A stretch of DNA of 64,000 bases, taken from contig CAVVFA010000017.1 in assembly GCA_963747345.1 (NCBI GenBank), positions 1 through 64,000 of the forward strand, written 5' to 3'. Position 1 is the first letter of the stretch, and each line of letters opens with the position of its first letter. Made by a program: the position numbers and the translations under genes. Under the pieces are notes generated by a model. It was given only the letters and a program-made list of their open reading frames with translations, did no database searches and was not told the DNA's origin. Shown here piece after piece: positions 26,112 to 35,598 of this stretch. The DNA comes from GCA-2746795 sp963747345 (GTDB lineage: Bacteria; Chloroflexota; Anaerolineae; Promineifilales; Promineifilaceae).

Positions 26112-26915
26112 ATGCTAACTCACATCAAAAATCTCATTCTCGACATGGACGGCGTGCTCTGGCGCGGCAACACGCCCCTGCCCGGACTCGTCGAATTTTT
26201 TGCCACCCTGCGCCGCCTGGACATTGACTTTGCTTTAGCGACGAACAATGCCACGAAAACGGCCGTTATGTACACAGAAAAACTAGCCCGCTTCGGCGTA
26301 GACGTGCCGCCCGCGCAAATCGTCACCTCGTCAGAAGCCACAGCCGGCTATCTACGCGAAGAATATCCCAATGGCGCCCGCATCTACGCCGTTGGCGCAC
26401 AGGGGATGCGCGATGCCATGACCGCCCAGGGATTCACCCTCGTCAGCGAAGAAGAAGCGTATGATGGCGCTCAAGCCGACGCCGTCGTGGTCGGTTTCAA
26501 TCCCCACGCCACCTATCAGCTCATGGCGATGGGCGCCCACCTCATCAACCAGGGCGCCCGCTTCATCGGCACCAACCCCGACCCCTCCTTCCCCAGCGAA
26601 ATGGGACCGCTGCCCGGTGCTGGTGCCTTACTCGCCTTCATCCAGACGGGAACCGGCGTTAAACCCACCATCATCGGCAAACCAGGGCCCATCATGTTCC
26701 AACAAGCAGTCAAGCGACTGGGCGGCACGCCAGAAAACACCGCCATGGTCGGCGACCGGCTGTCCACCGATATCCTGGGCGCACAAAACGCCGGATTGCA
26801 TACCATTCTGGTTCTTTCCGGCGTCACCAAACTGGAAGACATCAAAATCCAAAACATCGAACCAGATTTTGTTTTTGCGGACATAAGTGAAATTGCCTCA
26901 GCACTTCAAAAATGA
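26112..26915 (+). CDS. HAD-superfamily hydrolase, subfamily IIA (NagD/phosphoglycolate phosphatase-like)
   Basis: About 267 residues. Motif I is ILDMDGVLWRGNTPLPG, motif II lies in FALATNNATKTA, the C2 cap follows, the Lys motif is IIGKPGPIMFQQAVKRLG and motif III/IV is MVGDRLSTDILGAQNAGLHTILVLSGVT. These enzymes dephosphorylate small phosphometabolites such as 2-phosphoglycolate, p-nitrophenyl phosphate or nucleotides. I start it at the ATG 26112, because the longer open frame upstream runs through the divergent GT39 gene. AACGGCCGTT lies at 26258-26267 (encoding KTAV). Confidence 0.92.
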   Translation: MLTHIKNLILDMDGVLWRGNTPLPGLVEFFATLRRLDIDFALATNNATKTAVMYTEKLARFGVDVPPAQIVTSSEATAGYLREEYPNGARIYAVGAQGMRDAMTAQGFTLVSEEEAYDGAQADAVVVGFNPHATYQLMAMGAHLINQGARFIGTNPDPSFPSEMGPLPGAGALLAFIQTGTGVKPTIIGKPGPIMFQQAVKRLGGTPENTAMVGDRLSTDILGAQNAGLHTILVLSGVTKLEDIKIQNIEPDFVFADISEIASALQK

Positions 26916-27901
26916 CCCCAGAAACACAAGTTTTTCGCCCTACGAAAAAGTATTGGGTTAGTGAGTTGCTAAGTTTTATTTTCTTAGCAATTTTCATGTA
27001 CATCGCCGGATATACATTTTGGTTCTTTTCGTATCGTTTACCCAACTGGGTTTTCGGGGTTGTTCTTGTGGAAGCTCTGATATTTTTTTTAGCGTTCCTT
27101 GTTATCACATGGAAGATTCTCCATATTCGGCTGCAAATATCAGATACCACGATTCAAGGCCATACAGGGTGGAAACCTTTCAGATTTAATTGGGATGAAT
27201 TGATTTCAGTAAACTTGGTAACCACAGGAGAAAGAGGCAAAAAACACGAATTAATACTATTCACACAGGATGATGAAAGACAACTAGATTTAGCAGCATT
27301 TGACAAAACGGCCGTTTGGCAAGCCATCGAGACCTATGCCCCACCTGAAATCCTCGAACCCAAGGCTTATCAAAAACATGACCAATACCAACTTTACAAA
27401 CAAGAAGCCAATGAACGTCTGAAATCCATGACATTGCCTGTTTCTGTAACCCTGTCCTTTTGGGGACAATTGCTCTATATAGTTGGTTTGCTATTCTTTT
27501 CCTTCTGCGCCTTCATGTCATACACATTCGCACCAAGTGCTTCATATTTTTTCTCGTTTTTCGTTATCCTATGCCTTTTAGGTTTATCCTTCGGGATAGG
27601 CACACTTTCAGCAGACGATAACAAAATATCTGTAAAAAAACCTTGGGCTACTTACCAACTTTATTGGTCAGACATTCAATTTATCGAATTAAGTTCCCAT
27701 GGTGAAGATGGCTTACTTGTATTTTCTGGAAAGGATAAACGTCTAAGATTCGCTGCGCCAGCCTTGTGGAAATGGAAACAGAAAGGTGACTTTCTTCTAT
27801 TCGTCAACCAAAAAATCGAAGACCAACAGATCGAAACTAAAACAAATTGGAAAGCTGTATTTCACTTTAACAAAAATGTACGGGTTTCACGCAATGGATA
27901 G
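26912..27901 (+). CDS. uncharacterised four-TM protein with two PH-like halves
   Basis: 329 residues. The layout is duplicated: two TM helices (residues 15-70), then a soluble beta-rich segment (IRLQISDTTIQGHTGWKPFRFNWDELISVNLV ... LDLAAFDKTAVWQAIE), and again two TM helices (185-235) followed by a similar soluble segment (KISVKKPWATYQLYWSDIQFIELSS...). The soluble parts resemble bacterial PH-like domains of membrane proteins (a folded strand run with xxxWxDI/LIxV), but I do not recognise a named family. The start overlaps the HAD gene stop (ATGA). A degraded paralogue follows directly. Confidence 0.6.
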   Translation: MTPETQVFRPTKKYWVSELLSFIFLAIFMYIAGYTFWFFSYRLPNWVFGVVLVEALIFFLAFLVITWKILHIRLQISDTTIQGHTGWKPFRFNWDELISVNLVTTGERGKKHELILFTQDDERQLDLAAFDKTAVWQAIETYAPPEILEPKAYQKHDQYQLYKQEANERLKSMTLPVSVTLSFWGQLLYIVGLLFFSFCAFMSYTFAPSASYFFSFFVILCLLGLSFGIGTLSADDNKISVKKPWATYQLYWSDIQFIELSSHGEDGLLVFSGKDKRLRFAAPALWKWKQKGDFLLFVNQKIEDQQIETKTNWKAVFHFNKNVRVSRNG

Positions 27902-28904
27902 CAATACCTTTCCCCTACAAACGTTTCATGCCCATAAAAAGTATTGGGCTAAACTGGATTATAGTCACAATTCTCGCGGCTTATTATGTTAACTGCTCTT
28001 TGCCGGATTGGTTTTTTAATAGAGTAAGAGCAATGACACAGACTATCGCTCCCCTTCTATTCATTGTTTTGGTTAGCTTAGCAATTCATCATTTTAATTT
28101 GAGCTTTTGCCTTCAACCATAAAACGACCTGGCCGTTTCCCTGGAAAATCAAAGCTAGCGTAAGCGAAACGGCCGTTTCCGGCTTCAACGGCGCGATAAA
28201 ACTAAACGTCAACTGGGATGACCTCATCTTCTTGCACTACGAGAAGCAGAAAAACACACATTGGCTCTTCTTAGCCACCCAAGAGGAAGACATCCACTTC
28301 TCGTTAGATCATTTGCCAGCAACGGCCGTTTGGCAAACGTTAGAAAAGCAAGCCAATCCTGCAATCCTCAAAGACAGCGGCTCCCAAAAAGTAAACGAAC
28401 GAGACAAAATCAAAGCACAAGAAATCGTTGAAAACGTAGAACCTGCCTCTGGTTGTGAAACCAAGGCGATTCTTTCAATGGGGTTTCACTCTAAGTCTTT
28501 TTGTTTTTATCGTTATGTCATACGTATTTTCTGGGATCAAAAATTATGGGGAGGGATCATCATCTTTTTAATCTTCCGTCATTGATCGTCATCTACTTTC
28601 TTCTACAATTAGGATCGATTAAAATTGATGAAACCTCAATCGATTACTTTCCCTGGAAACGACATTATCAAATTCAATGGGACAACATAACTCAAATCGA
28701 AACCGACCAGCAAGGTGGAATCAATTGTATTTCCAAGGAACTCAACAGCAATTAGCCATTCCAGGATTCAGTGCTTACCAACAACAAGGCAGTGTTTTAA
28801 TGGCTCATCTTCTGGACGCTCAAATAAATCAACGTCAACTTCCTCTGCACCGGACATGGAAAGCAAACTTTAAGCGACAGAAGTACACAAAGGTAAAAAC
28901 ATGA
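27894..28904 (+). pseudogene. decayed tandem paralogue of the preceding membrane protein
   Basis: Starts at an ATG (27894) overlapping the previous stop with DSNTFPLQTFHAHKKYWAKL, parallel to the upstream protein's VFRPTKKYWVSEL. Further homologous pieces are in different frames: IKLNVNWDDLIFLHYEK, LDHLPATAVWQTLEKQANPAIL and IDETSIDYFPWKRHYQIQWDNITQIE, ending with LHRTWKANFKRQK, which parallels the partner's KTNWKAVFHFNKN. At least three frame breaks and lost helices make it a real pseudogene. Both copies keep AACGGCCGTT at the homologous position (TAVWQ). Confidence 0.75.
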
Positions 28905-30022
28905 GCGACAAAATTAATCTCTACAATCTAAGTTTTGACGAACTAACCGACATTCATCACCAATCTCGGCCAACCCAAATTCCGCACCCAACAAGTGTGG
29001 GATTGGATGTACAAACGGTACGCCCTCGATTTTGAAGCGATGGGCAACATCCCCAAAGCCCTGCGCACCCAACTGGCAGAAACCGCCACCCTGCAAATCG
29101 GTGAAATCGTCGATGAACTGTTTTCCAGCGACGGCCGCACCAAAAAAGTGCTGTTCAAACTGCCAGATGGTCAGTTCATCGAAACCGTGCTCATGAAATA
29201 TGAAAAACGGCGCACCCTCTGCATCAGCACGCAAGCGGGCTGTGCCATGGGCTGTGTTTTCTGCGCCACCGGGCAAATGGGCTTCTCCCGCCATCTCACC
29301 GTCGCCGAAATCGTGGCGCAGGTGATGTATTTTGCCCACCAACTGGCGCAAAAAGACGACCATGTGACCAATATTGTGATGATGGGCATGGGGGAACCAC
29401 TGCATAATTACGATAATACGTTAACGGCCGTTGATCGCCTCACTTCCCCCGACGCCTTTGGCCTGGGCGCACGCAAAATCACCATCTCCACAGTCGGTCT
29501 CGTGCCAGCCATGCGCCGCTACGCCGACGAACAGCGCCAAACCCCGCTCGCCGTCTCCCTGCACGCCGCCACCGACGAAGAACGCAACAAGCTCATCCCC
29601 GTCAACAAACGCTGGCCCATCGCCGAGGTGCTGGATGCCTGCCAATACGTCATCGAGCAAACCGGACGGCGCATCACCTTCGAGTGGGCGCTCATCAACG
29701 GCCAAAACGACACCATCGACCAGGCCCAGGCCTAGGCAAACTCATCCAGGGCATGTTGTGCCACGTCAACCTGATTCCGCTCAACCCCACAGAAGAATAC
29801 GGCGGACTGCCCTCCTCCCCAGAACGAGTCGAAAAATTCCAGGAAGTGCTGGAAGGCTACGGCGTCAGCAGCACCGTGCGCGTGCGCCGCGGCATCGACA
29901 TTCAGGCTGGCTGCGGCCAATTACGAGACCGGCAATATCCAATAAATAGCAAGTTTTCATGCAGAAGCATTAATCAGTCAATGACCACCCCCAAAGGGGG
30001 TGGCTTGAGTCAATGCACCTAG
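28901..30022 (+). CDS. rlmN: 23S rRNA (adenine-2503-C2) methyltransferase, two single-base frameshifts
   Basis: A radical SAM enzyme that methylates A2503 of 23S rRNA (and often tRNA A37). Visible blocks: KINLYNLSFDEL, then after a +1 shift near 28951 LGQPKFRTQQVWDWMYKR, the radical SAM motif CAMGCVFCATGQMGFSRHLT, the GMGEPLHNYDN loop, KITISTVGLVPAMRRYA, LAVSLHAATDEERNKLIPVN and FEWALINGQND. A -1 shift near 29735 is followed by GKLIQGMLCHVNLIPLNPTEEYGG and RGIDIQAGCGQLR, with the second catalytic cysteine. All catalytic residues are present, so the breaks may be assembly errors. The C-terminus runs up to the right end of an IS200-type element. Confidence 0.88.
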
Positions 30023-30530
30023 AAGGTGCGCTATTACTTACCTACTCAAACAATCTACCTTGCGTGGCTTCCATATCTTCACTTTTCTCATTTTGCCACT
30101 TCACATATTTCTTGATTCTTTCTTCATCCAGGCCGACACTGCTCACACAGTACCCTCGCGACCATACATGCTGTCCCCAATACTTTTTTCGCAGCTCTGG
30201 ATAACGGTCAAATAGACCCAATGCCAGTTTCCCTTTCAGAAATCCCATGAATTGCGATACGGCATACTTCGGAGGTATCGACACCACAAGGTGCACATGG
30301 TCTGGTTGGACATTGATTTCTATCACTTCAATTCCATCTTTTTGGTTGCATAAAGTATGAATTTGGCGCTCAACATACTTGGCTACTTCATCTCGCAATA
30401 TCTTGTAACGATACTTTGGGCAAAACACGATATGATATTTGCACTCATATAACGAATGCGCTAACTTCCTAAATTGACGAGTCATTATATTTCTCCTATT
30501 AGTTTCGCACCTTCTAGGTTGATATATGAT
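29985..30530 (-). mobile_element. IS200/IS605-family insertion sequence (tnpA only)
   Basis: Right end: hairpin CCACCCCC-AAA-GGGGGTGG (29985-30003) and a second hairpin CACCT-AGA-AGGTG at 30014-30026. At the left end the sequence GCACCTTCTAGGTTG near 30509-30523 mirrors the second hairpin. Subterminal hairpins in place of terminal inverted repeats, a single Y1 transposase and no accessory TnpB are typical of IS200-type elements. The exact ends were not determined. Confidence 0.75.
30042..30485 (-). CDS. tnpA: IS200/IS605 family Y1 transposase TnpA
   Basis: 147 residues. Start at the ATG 30485 (TRQFRKLAHSLYECKYHIVFCPKYRYKIL) preceded by AGGAG. The HUH motif is in NVQPDHVHLVVSIPP. The segment LKGKLALGLFDRYPELRKKYWGQHVWSRGYCVSSVG and the tyrosine-bearing helix ERIKKYVKWQNEK are canonical. 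It catalyses single-strand peel-and-paste transposition. The frame is intact, so the element may still be active. Confidence 0.93.
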   Translation of the reverse strand: MTRQFRKLAHSLYECKYHIVFCPKYRYKILRDEVAKYVERQIHTLCNQKDGIEVIEINVQPDHVHLVVSIPPKYAVSQFMGFLKGKLALGLFDRYPELRKKYWGQHVWSRGYCVSSVGLDEERIKKYVKWQNEKSEDMEATQGRLFE

Positions 30531-30834
30531 ACTCGTCATATTCACTACTCTGGTAGAACCTTTTATTGTTCCACTGCCACAGGCTAAGAAAGGGCCGACC
30601 AATGATATTCTTGACCACGATTGTGACCGCGAGCAAAGCAGTTTGTTGGTTGGGACTATATATAGTCGGTGAACGCATTTTACATCGAGCCGTTTTCTGA
30701 AAGTGGGCCAGCGCCAGAACCTGGATGGGTACTTGGCTAACGATTCCTCTATGAACGAGGATCACTAACTTGATGCTTTCGAGGATCCGCAATCGACTGA
30801 CATCCCAGGTAGATGATGGGTATTGGCACGATCG
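30486..30834. other. stretch between the two insertion sequences
   Basis: Contains the left end of the IS200-type element (to about 30530). The remaining 300 bases have open frames on the minus strand (for example WQWNNKRFYQ) that I cannot assign. It may be part of the older DDE element into or beside which the IS200-type element inserted. No RNA gene was recognised. Confidence 0.4.
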
Positions 30835-31805
30835 CTATGGGTAGTATGTGGGTTTAGGGGTTGCATGTGCGGTTTCGGTATGGCACTTGGGTCGAGGGAG
30901 GATCGAGATAGTTGGTTGACGCAATTGTTCACGCATATAGTTATCCAATAATCCCTGCTTGATTTGATAAACATTTGTTTGAGTTTCTTGGGCTATTTGG
31001 TTAAAGCGAACCCAGACTAACATCGCACAAGCAATATGATTTCGCTGCGCTCGTTGTGAACGACATTGTGATGATTCTAACGCCGTCACTTGTTTGGCTT
31101 CACGGTGAAACTGCTCAATCTTCCAACGAATGGCACTTTCTTGTCGAGTAGCATCCGTCGAATCTTGAGAAAAGTCGTTAGTAACGACATAGTGTGCGCT
31201 GGGAAGACAACAAAGCCGGAACAGTTTCAGTTGATGACCTTTTGGGAATTTATTAAGATGAACCGTTTTCCCCGCTTCCAACTCGGTTTCAGACCAAGTA
31301 AGCGAATCAACACGATGATAGGGTTCCTCAGGATGTTCAGACACCTGACGATTGGCTTTGAGTGGGCAGTAGTAAATCTTGTCTGCCTTTTCGATTGTTT
31401 TCATTATTTCCATGGTGGCATACCAACTATCCATCAACACGGTGCGGAACGGGAGCTTTTCAACGTAGAGAATCGTTTGCCACATGTCCAGTAAATGGTC
31501 GAGCTTACTGCGACCATCTCGTTCCGGGTCAAGATTCGGTAATCGATGACCCAAAACTGTTCCGTATCGGGATTAACATAGACACAAGTCACAATGCCAA
31601 TCCCCTTGATTACCTTTTTTGCATTGCCACTCCATTGGCGACGGACCAGTTAACCAATCATAACGAAACGACTTTTGTCAAAACGGTATCATCGAAAAGG
31701 ATGTCGCCATTTTCCAAGATAACAAATGCCTGGATTGCACCATATGGCGCAATTCCGAGGAGTAAGCTTGTTACCACTGACAAACGATGGATACGGTGAT
31801 GACTA
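30835..31805 (-). pseudogene. IS4/IS701-like DDE transposase remnant
   Basis: The longest piece (30835-31554) reads DPERDGRSKLDHLLDMWQTIL, LPFRTVLMDSWYATMEIMKTIE (with the second catalytic Asp in MDSWYA), YYCPLKANRQV and ESAIRWKIEQFHREAKQVTALESSQCRSQRAQRNHIACAML, the E-bearing C-terminal block of IS701/IS4-type transposases. Upstream, in other frames, are HRIHRLSVVTSLLLGIAP, FVILENGDILFDDTVL and YDWLTGPSPMEWQ, the N-terminal part. At least two frame breaks and no recognisable termini indicate a dead element. Confidence 0.75.
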
Positions 31806-31828
31806 AATTGTTCACGGTTCACTGAGTA

Positions 31829-32905
31829 CTAACCACATCCCAAATACCAGCACGGATCATCCGGGTTGCCGCCAATACGAATCTCAAAGTGAATATGCGG
31901 GCCAGACGAGTTCCCCGTATTACCCGAATAGCCAATCACATTCCCTTTGTAGACAATCTGCCCTGGTGCCACATTGATGCCGCTTAAATGGGCATAAATC
32001 GTGTCAAAACCATTGCCATGATTGATCACAATGAGATTGCCATACCCCCACGTATTCCAGCCAGCATACGTAACAGTGCCGGTATCGGCCGCAAAAACAG
32101 CGTTGCCTTCACCCAACGCAATATCAATGGCAGGATGACCATACCAATAAAACTGGGTGAAATTCCGATTATTGACAGGATATTGGAAAGAACCCGTCCC
32201 CACAATCAACGGCTGAATACCGCCGCCCAGTCCAGAACCGCCACTTGATGCTACCGTTGGTGGCTGCCAAATCACCACTTCTCGCTTGGCCCCCGGCACC
32301 ATAATAGACGTCTCTGGATAGAGACGATAGGGAAATTCCAAATTATTATCGGTATACGCAATAATATCTTCCACCGGAATGCCATATTCTTCAGAAAGAC
32401 TTTCCAGCGTGTCTCCAGGCTGCACCTCATGCAAAACGGCATCAATCGGCAAAATGATGAGTTCGTCACCTGGCTGTAACAAGGTGGCTTCCTGGCTTAG
32501 ACGCGCGTTACCGCCCAACAAGGTTTCTACAGCAATGCCAAACTGCTCCGCAATGAGCCCAGGCGTATCACCCCGTTCAACGGTGTAGGTTTCAAATTCG
32601 TGATGAGGCAAGGTTCCCTGATAAGTATGGGGATTGGGTTGTGGTGCTAATCCAGTGTCACTTAAGACTGGGAGATCGCCAGTCGAGAAATCGTAGAGGG
32701 GGGCTTGATCGCTGTTGATGGCAGTGGTGCCGTCTGGTGTGGATTGGGAGGATGTTGAAGTGGAAACGGCCGTTTCCCCCCCATCTCCTTCCACTACCCC
32801 ATTATCAGCTAACCCAATACGCCACCCAAAAAATATAAGAATGGCAACGACCAATATAACCAGATATCCGCCGCCTTTTTGCCAATGATTGCTTTCTGCT
32901 TCCAT
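31829..32905 (-). CDS. membrane-anchored LysM / M23 peptidoglycan endopeptidase
   Basis: 358 residues: an N-terminal TM anchor (YLVILVVAILIFFGWRIGL), a Ser/Thr-rich linker, two LysM domains (YTVERGDTPGLIAEQFGIAVETLL and HEVQPGDTLESLSEEYGIPVEDII), a spacer, then an M23 domain with HPAIDIALGEGNAVFAADTGTV (HxxxD zinc ligands) and SGPHIHFEIR (HxH). It acts outside the membrane on peptide cross-links or on a partner amidase. The single gene has a GGGAAG ribosome-binding site and a palindrome AACGGCCGTT in the linker (32765-32774). Confidence 0.93.
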   Translation of the reverse strand: MEAESNHWQKGGGYLVILVVAILIFFGWRIGLADNGVVEGDGGETAVSTSTSSQSTPDGTTAINSDQAPLYDFSTGDLPVLSDTGLAPQPNPHTYQGTLPHHEFETYTVERGDTPGLIAEQFGIAVETLLGGNARLSQEATLLQPGDELIILPIDAVLHEVQPGDTLESLSEEYGIPVEDIIAYTDNNLEFPYRLYPETSIMVPGAKREVVIWQPPTVASSGGSGLGGGIQPLIVGTGSFQYPVNNRNFTQFYWYGHPAIDIALGEGNAVFAADTGTVTYAGWNTWGYGNLIVINHGNGFDTIYAHLSGINVAPGQIVYKGNVIGYSGNTGNSSGPHIHFEIRIGGNPDDPCWYLGCG

Positions 32906-32983
32906 AAATTTCTTCCCAGATGATGCGAAATTATGGCATCATCAAAACGAGAAGGATGCTAACACAAAGCCCTAGAAACACAA

Positions 32984-33010
32984 AAGCGGGCCTCGACTGA
33001 GAACCCGCTT
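32984..33010 (-). terminator. terminator downstream of rho
   Basis: AAGCGGG and CCCGCTT form a seven-base stem. On the minus strand it is followed by TTGTGTTTC, so the T-run is weak. It stands 31 bases after the rho stop. Confidence 0.6.
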
Positions 33011-33041
33011 CTCTATAATTCTATTCAGAAAAAACGCAAGA

Positions 33042-34322
33042 CTAATTCATCATATCCTTGGTCAATGACTCCAGGAATTCATAATTTGTCTTCGTGCCAC
33101 GCATCCGTTGGAAAACGGCCGCTGTCGCACTGCTGATGTCATAACCAGGCGTATCCATCAGATGCCCCAACATACGGCGCATCGTGTAAACACGAGCCAA
33201 TTCATCACCAGAAAGCAGCAAATCTTCACGGCGGGTGCTGGAACGTTCGATGTCGAAAGCCGGGAAAATACGGCGTTCTTGCAAACGACGACTCAACAAG
33301 AGTTCCATATTACCAGTCCCCTTGAATTCCTCGTAAATCACATCATCCATACGACTGCCCGTATCAACCAAAGTCGTACCGATAATCGTCAGGCTGCCAC
33401 CTTCTTCCAAGTTACGCGCCGCCCCAAAGAAACGTTTCGGCGGATACAATGCCGACGGATCCAAACCACCAGAAAGCGTGCGACCGCTGGGCTGAACCGT
33501 CAAATTATAAGCACGAGCCAAACGGGTAATCGAGTCCAGCAAAACAACCACATCCTGCCCGCCTTCCACCAGGCGCTTGGCACGCGCCAAAGCCATCTCA
33601 GCCACACGACAATGCTGGCGTACCGGCTCATCAAACGTCGAGCTAGATACTTCACCATCAATCGAACGCTGCATATCCGTCACTTCTTCAGGACGCTCAC
33701 CAATGAGCACAACCATCAGATGAAGGTCTGAATAATTTTCAGAAAGTCCGTTCGCAATATCTTTGAGGACAGTTGTTTTACCAGATTTCGGAGGCGAAAC
33801 AATCAAACCACGCTGTCCACGACCAATAGGCGCTACCAAATCAATCAAACGTGTTGATAAGATTGTGGGGCTGGTTTCTAATTTAAGTTTTTCATCTGGG
33901 AATATAGGGGTTAATTGTTCATAACGGGGACGTTTCTTAGCCTTATCTGGAGACATACCATTAACAGCTTCTACACGCAGTAAGCTGTAATATTTTTCAT
34001 TGTCTTTAGGCACACGCACCTGCCCCAAAACCTGATCTCCATTACGCAAGCCTAAACGCTTAATCTGTGAACTAGAGACATAGATATCATCTGCACCGGG
34101 CAAATAATTTTTGCCTCGCAAAAAGCCCATGTTTTGCTTGTCGTCTTCAACGACTTCAAGAATACCACCACGGAAATCATATCCTTGTTTTTCAGCAGTA
34201 CTGCGCAAGATTTCATAGATTAAATCTTGCTTTTTCATGGTACTGAATCCAACCACCTCTTTTTCACGAGCAATGTCCCGCAATTCAACTAGCTTTAGTG
34301 CATTAAGTTCTGCAATATCCAT
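33042..34322 (-). CDS. rho: transcription termination factor Rho
   Basis: About 426 residues, full length. An N-terminal Rho_N helix domain (DIAELNALKLVELRDIAREKEV) is followed by the cold-shock RNA-binding domain (YDFRGGILEVVEDDKQNMGFLRG, DIYVSSSQIKRLGLRNGDQV) and the ATPase with Walker A SPPKSGKTTVLKDIA, Walker B DVVVLLDSITRLARAYN, the Q-loop and the R-loop/arginine-finger region. I start it at ATG 34322 (DIAELN), since upstream residues of the open frame are not family-like. No acidic or basic insertion is seen. One AACGGCC variant lies near its end. Confidence 0.96.
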   Translation of the reverse strand: MDIAELNALKLVELRDIAREKEVVGFSTMKKQDLIYEILRSTAEKQGYDFRGGILEVVEDDKQNMGFLRGKNYLPGADDIYVSSSQIKRLGLRNGDQVLGQVRVPKDNEKYYSLLRVEAVNGMSPDKAKKRPRYEQLTPIFPDEKLKLETSPTILSTRLIDLVAPIGRGQRGLIVSPPKSGKTTVLKDIANGLSENYSDLHLMVVLIGERPEEVTDMQRSIDGEVSSSTFDEPVRQHCRVAEMALARAKRLVEGGQDVVVLLDSITRLARAYNLTVQPSGRTLSGGLDPSALYPPKRFFGAARNLEEGGSLTIIGTTLVDTGSRMDDVIYEEFKGTGNMELLLSRRLQERRIFPAFDIERSSTRREDLLLSGDELARVYTMRRMLGHLMDTPGYDISSATAAVFQRMRGTKTNYEFLESLTKDMMN

Positions 34323-34768
34323 CCTTAGTTTTCTCCAGTTCAACTGTTGGTAGGTATTTGCCTACAAACAAAACATGCTGACGAATTTGTCAATTATCAA
34401 TCTATTTGTGATTCGCCAGAATGATGGGGGTTTAATTGTTAGTGGTATGGGAATTTTCCTTAGGAATTTGTCCCTCGACGCAATGATATGCGTTAACCTT
34501 GATATTTTACATTGATTTTATAATTTAACTGTTTTATGAAATTACTCATCCGCCCAGCAATAAAATGCTTTCTACTGCAATTTTATTCATCTGTCATTTC
34601 GGGGAATTAGGTGTGAAGCACCGAATAAAGAACGATAACCTTTAATTATATTAATCTACAAATTTGGGAATATGGTTGGAAACCACGTTAGCGGCTACAG
34701 GAGTATAACATGCCGCCAAATCTGCGTCAATTGTTTTGCTGTGCAGTCTTAGAAATCCATGCAAATGA
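34323..34768. other. intergenic region between cdsA and rho
   Basis: 446 bases without a supported gene, AT-rich. A small hairpin (GTAGG-CCTAC at 34350-34365) lies in the rho leader just upstream of its start and could take part in rho autoregulation, which is common in bacteria. Otherwise I see nothing recognisable. Confidence 0.5.
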
Positions 34769-35581
34769 TTAAGCAATAAAGAGCAGCACATAGTACGCCA
34801 TGGCCACAGACCATAGCAGGGAATCGATGCGATCAATGGCGCCGCCATGTTCCCCAAAAATATGACCGGAATCTTTCACTTTTGATTCTCGCTTAATCAT
34901 CGACATGCCTAAATCGCCCAATGGACTGACGACGGAAGCTAACAAACCGATGACCATCGCCGGCAGCCAAGCAAGCTGTAAAAGAAGGGCGGTACCAATC
35001 GTTAAAAACGTGCCAAGAACGATGCCGCCAACATACCCTTCGACGGTTTTATTGGGGCTTAACCGAGGGGACAATTGATGCCGCCCCAATACTTTGCCTG
35101 CCATAAATCGTCCAACCATATACGCGCCTGAATCTGCAAACCAGGTGCTGACAAGGGCCAGAATCGTCCACTGCCAAGCATTAACTTCGATGCCTCGTAA
35201 AAGCATAAAATGGCTACCAATCCACCCAAATATCATAAAGCCACCCACCATTGTCATCCAGCTTAAGGTGGCATGTTCATTTTTCTGTTTTTCATATAAC
35301 CAAAGTGCATAAGCCATGAATAGTAGCAAACTAATGAGGGTTACTGGGCCAGATATATTTAATTCTGGCATTTGTGCGGCTAGTAGGAATAGAAACACGG
35401 CAGGAAACAGTATCCACAAGGAGATGCTTACGCCGATTTTACGCACCATGTTGGTGAATTCGTAGGTAGCTATAAGGAGAACGGCCGTTATCGGCACAAA
35501 AAAGAACCATCCACCCAAATAAACCAAATAGAGCGCCAGAGGGCCTAGCGTGAGAGCAATAACAGCACGTTTCCACAACAT
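34769..35581 (-). CDS. cdsA: phosphatidate cytidylyltransferase
   Basis: 270 residues with about eight TM helices. The C-terminal signature SMIKRESKVKDSGHIFGEHGGAIDRIDSLLW matches the CTP:phosphatidate cytidylyltransferase pattern (KR-x4-KDxG-x-H-GG-x-DR-x-D). It makes CDP-diacylglycerol for phospholipid synthesis. It is the last gene of the pyrH-frr-uppS-cdsA block, 17 bases downstream of uppS. Given the inositol-phosphate synthase in the window, CDP-diacylglycerol could also feed inositol lipids. Confidence 0.95.
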   Translation of the reverse strand: MLWKRAVIALTLGPLALYLVYLGGWFFFVPITAVLLIATYEFTNMVRKIGVSISLWILFPAVFLFLLAAQMPELNISGPVTLISLLLFMAYALWLYEKQKNEHATLSWMTMVGGFMIFGWIGSHFMLLRGIEVNAWQWTILALVSTWFADSGAYMVGRFMAGKVLGRHQLSPRLSPNKTVEGYVGGIVLGTFLTIGTALLLQLAWLPAMVIGLLASVVSPLGDLGMSMIKRESKVKDSGHIFGEHGGAIDRIDSLLWSVAMAYYVLLFIA

Positions 35582-35598
35582 GATAGGGGTTTCCTTAA

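Noticed and set aside
29985..30003. CCACCCCC-AAA-GGGGGTGG hairpin as the rlmN terminator
   Set aside because: No T-run follows, and the paired hairpins at both ends of the tnpA gene fit an IS200-type end better.
30541..30834. Possible group II intron or structured RNA between the insertion sequences
   Set aside because: A few short hairpins are visible but no domain V-like motif or reverse transcriptase, so nothing could be supported.
34350..34365. Riboswitch in the rho leader
   Set aside because: Only one short stem is visible and no known riboswitch core was recognised.
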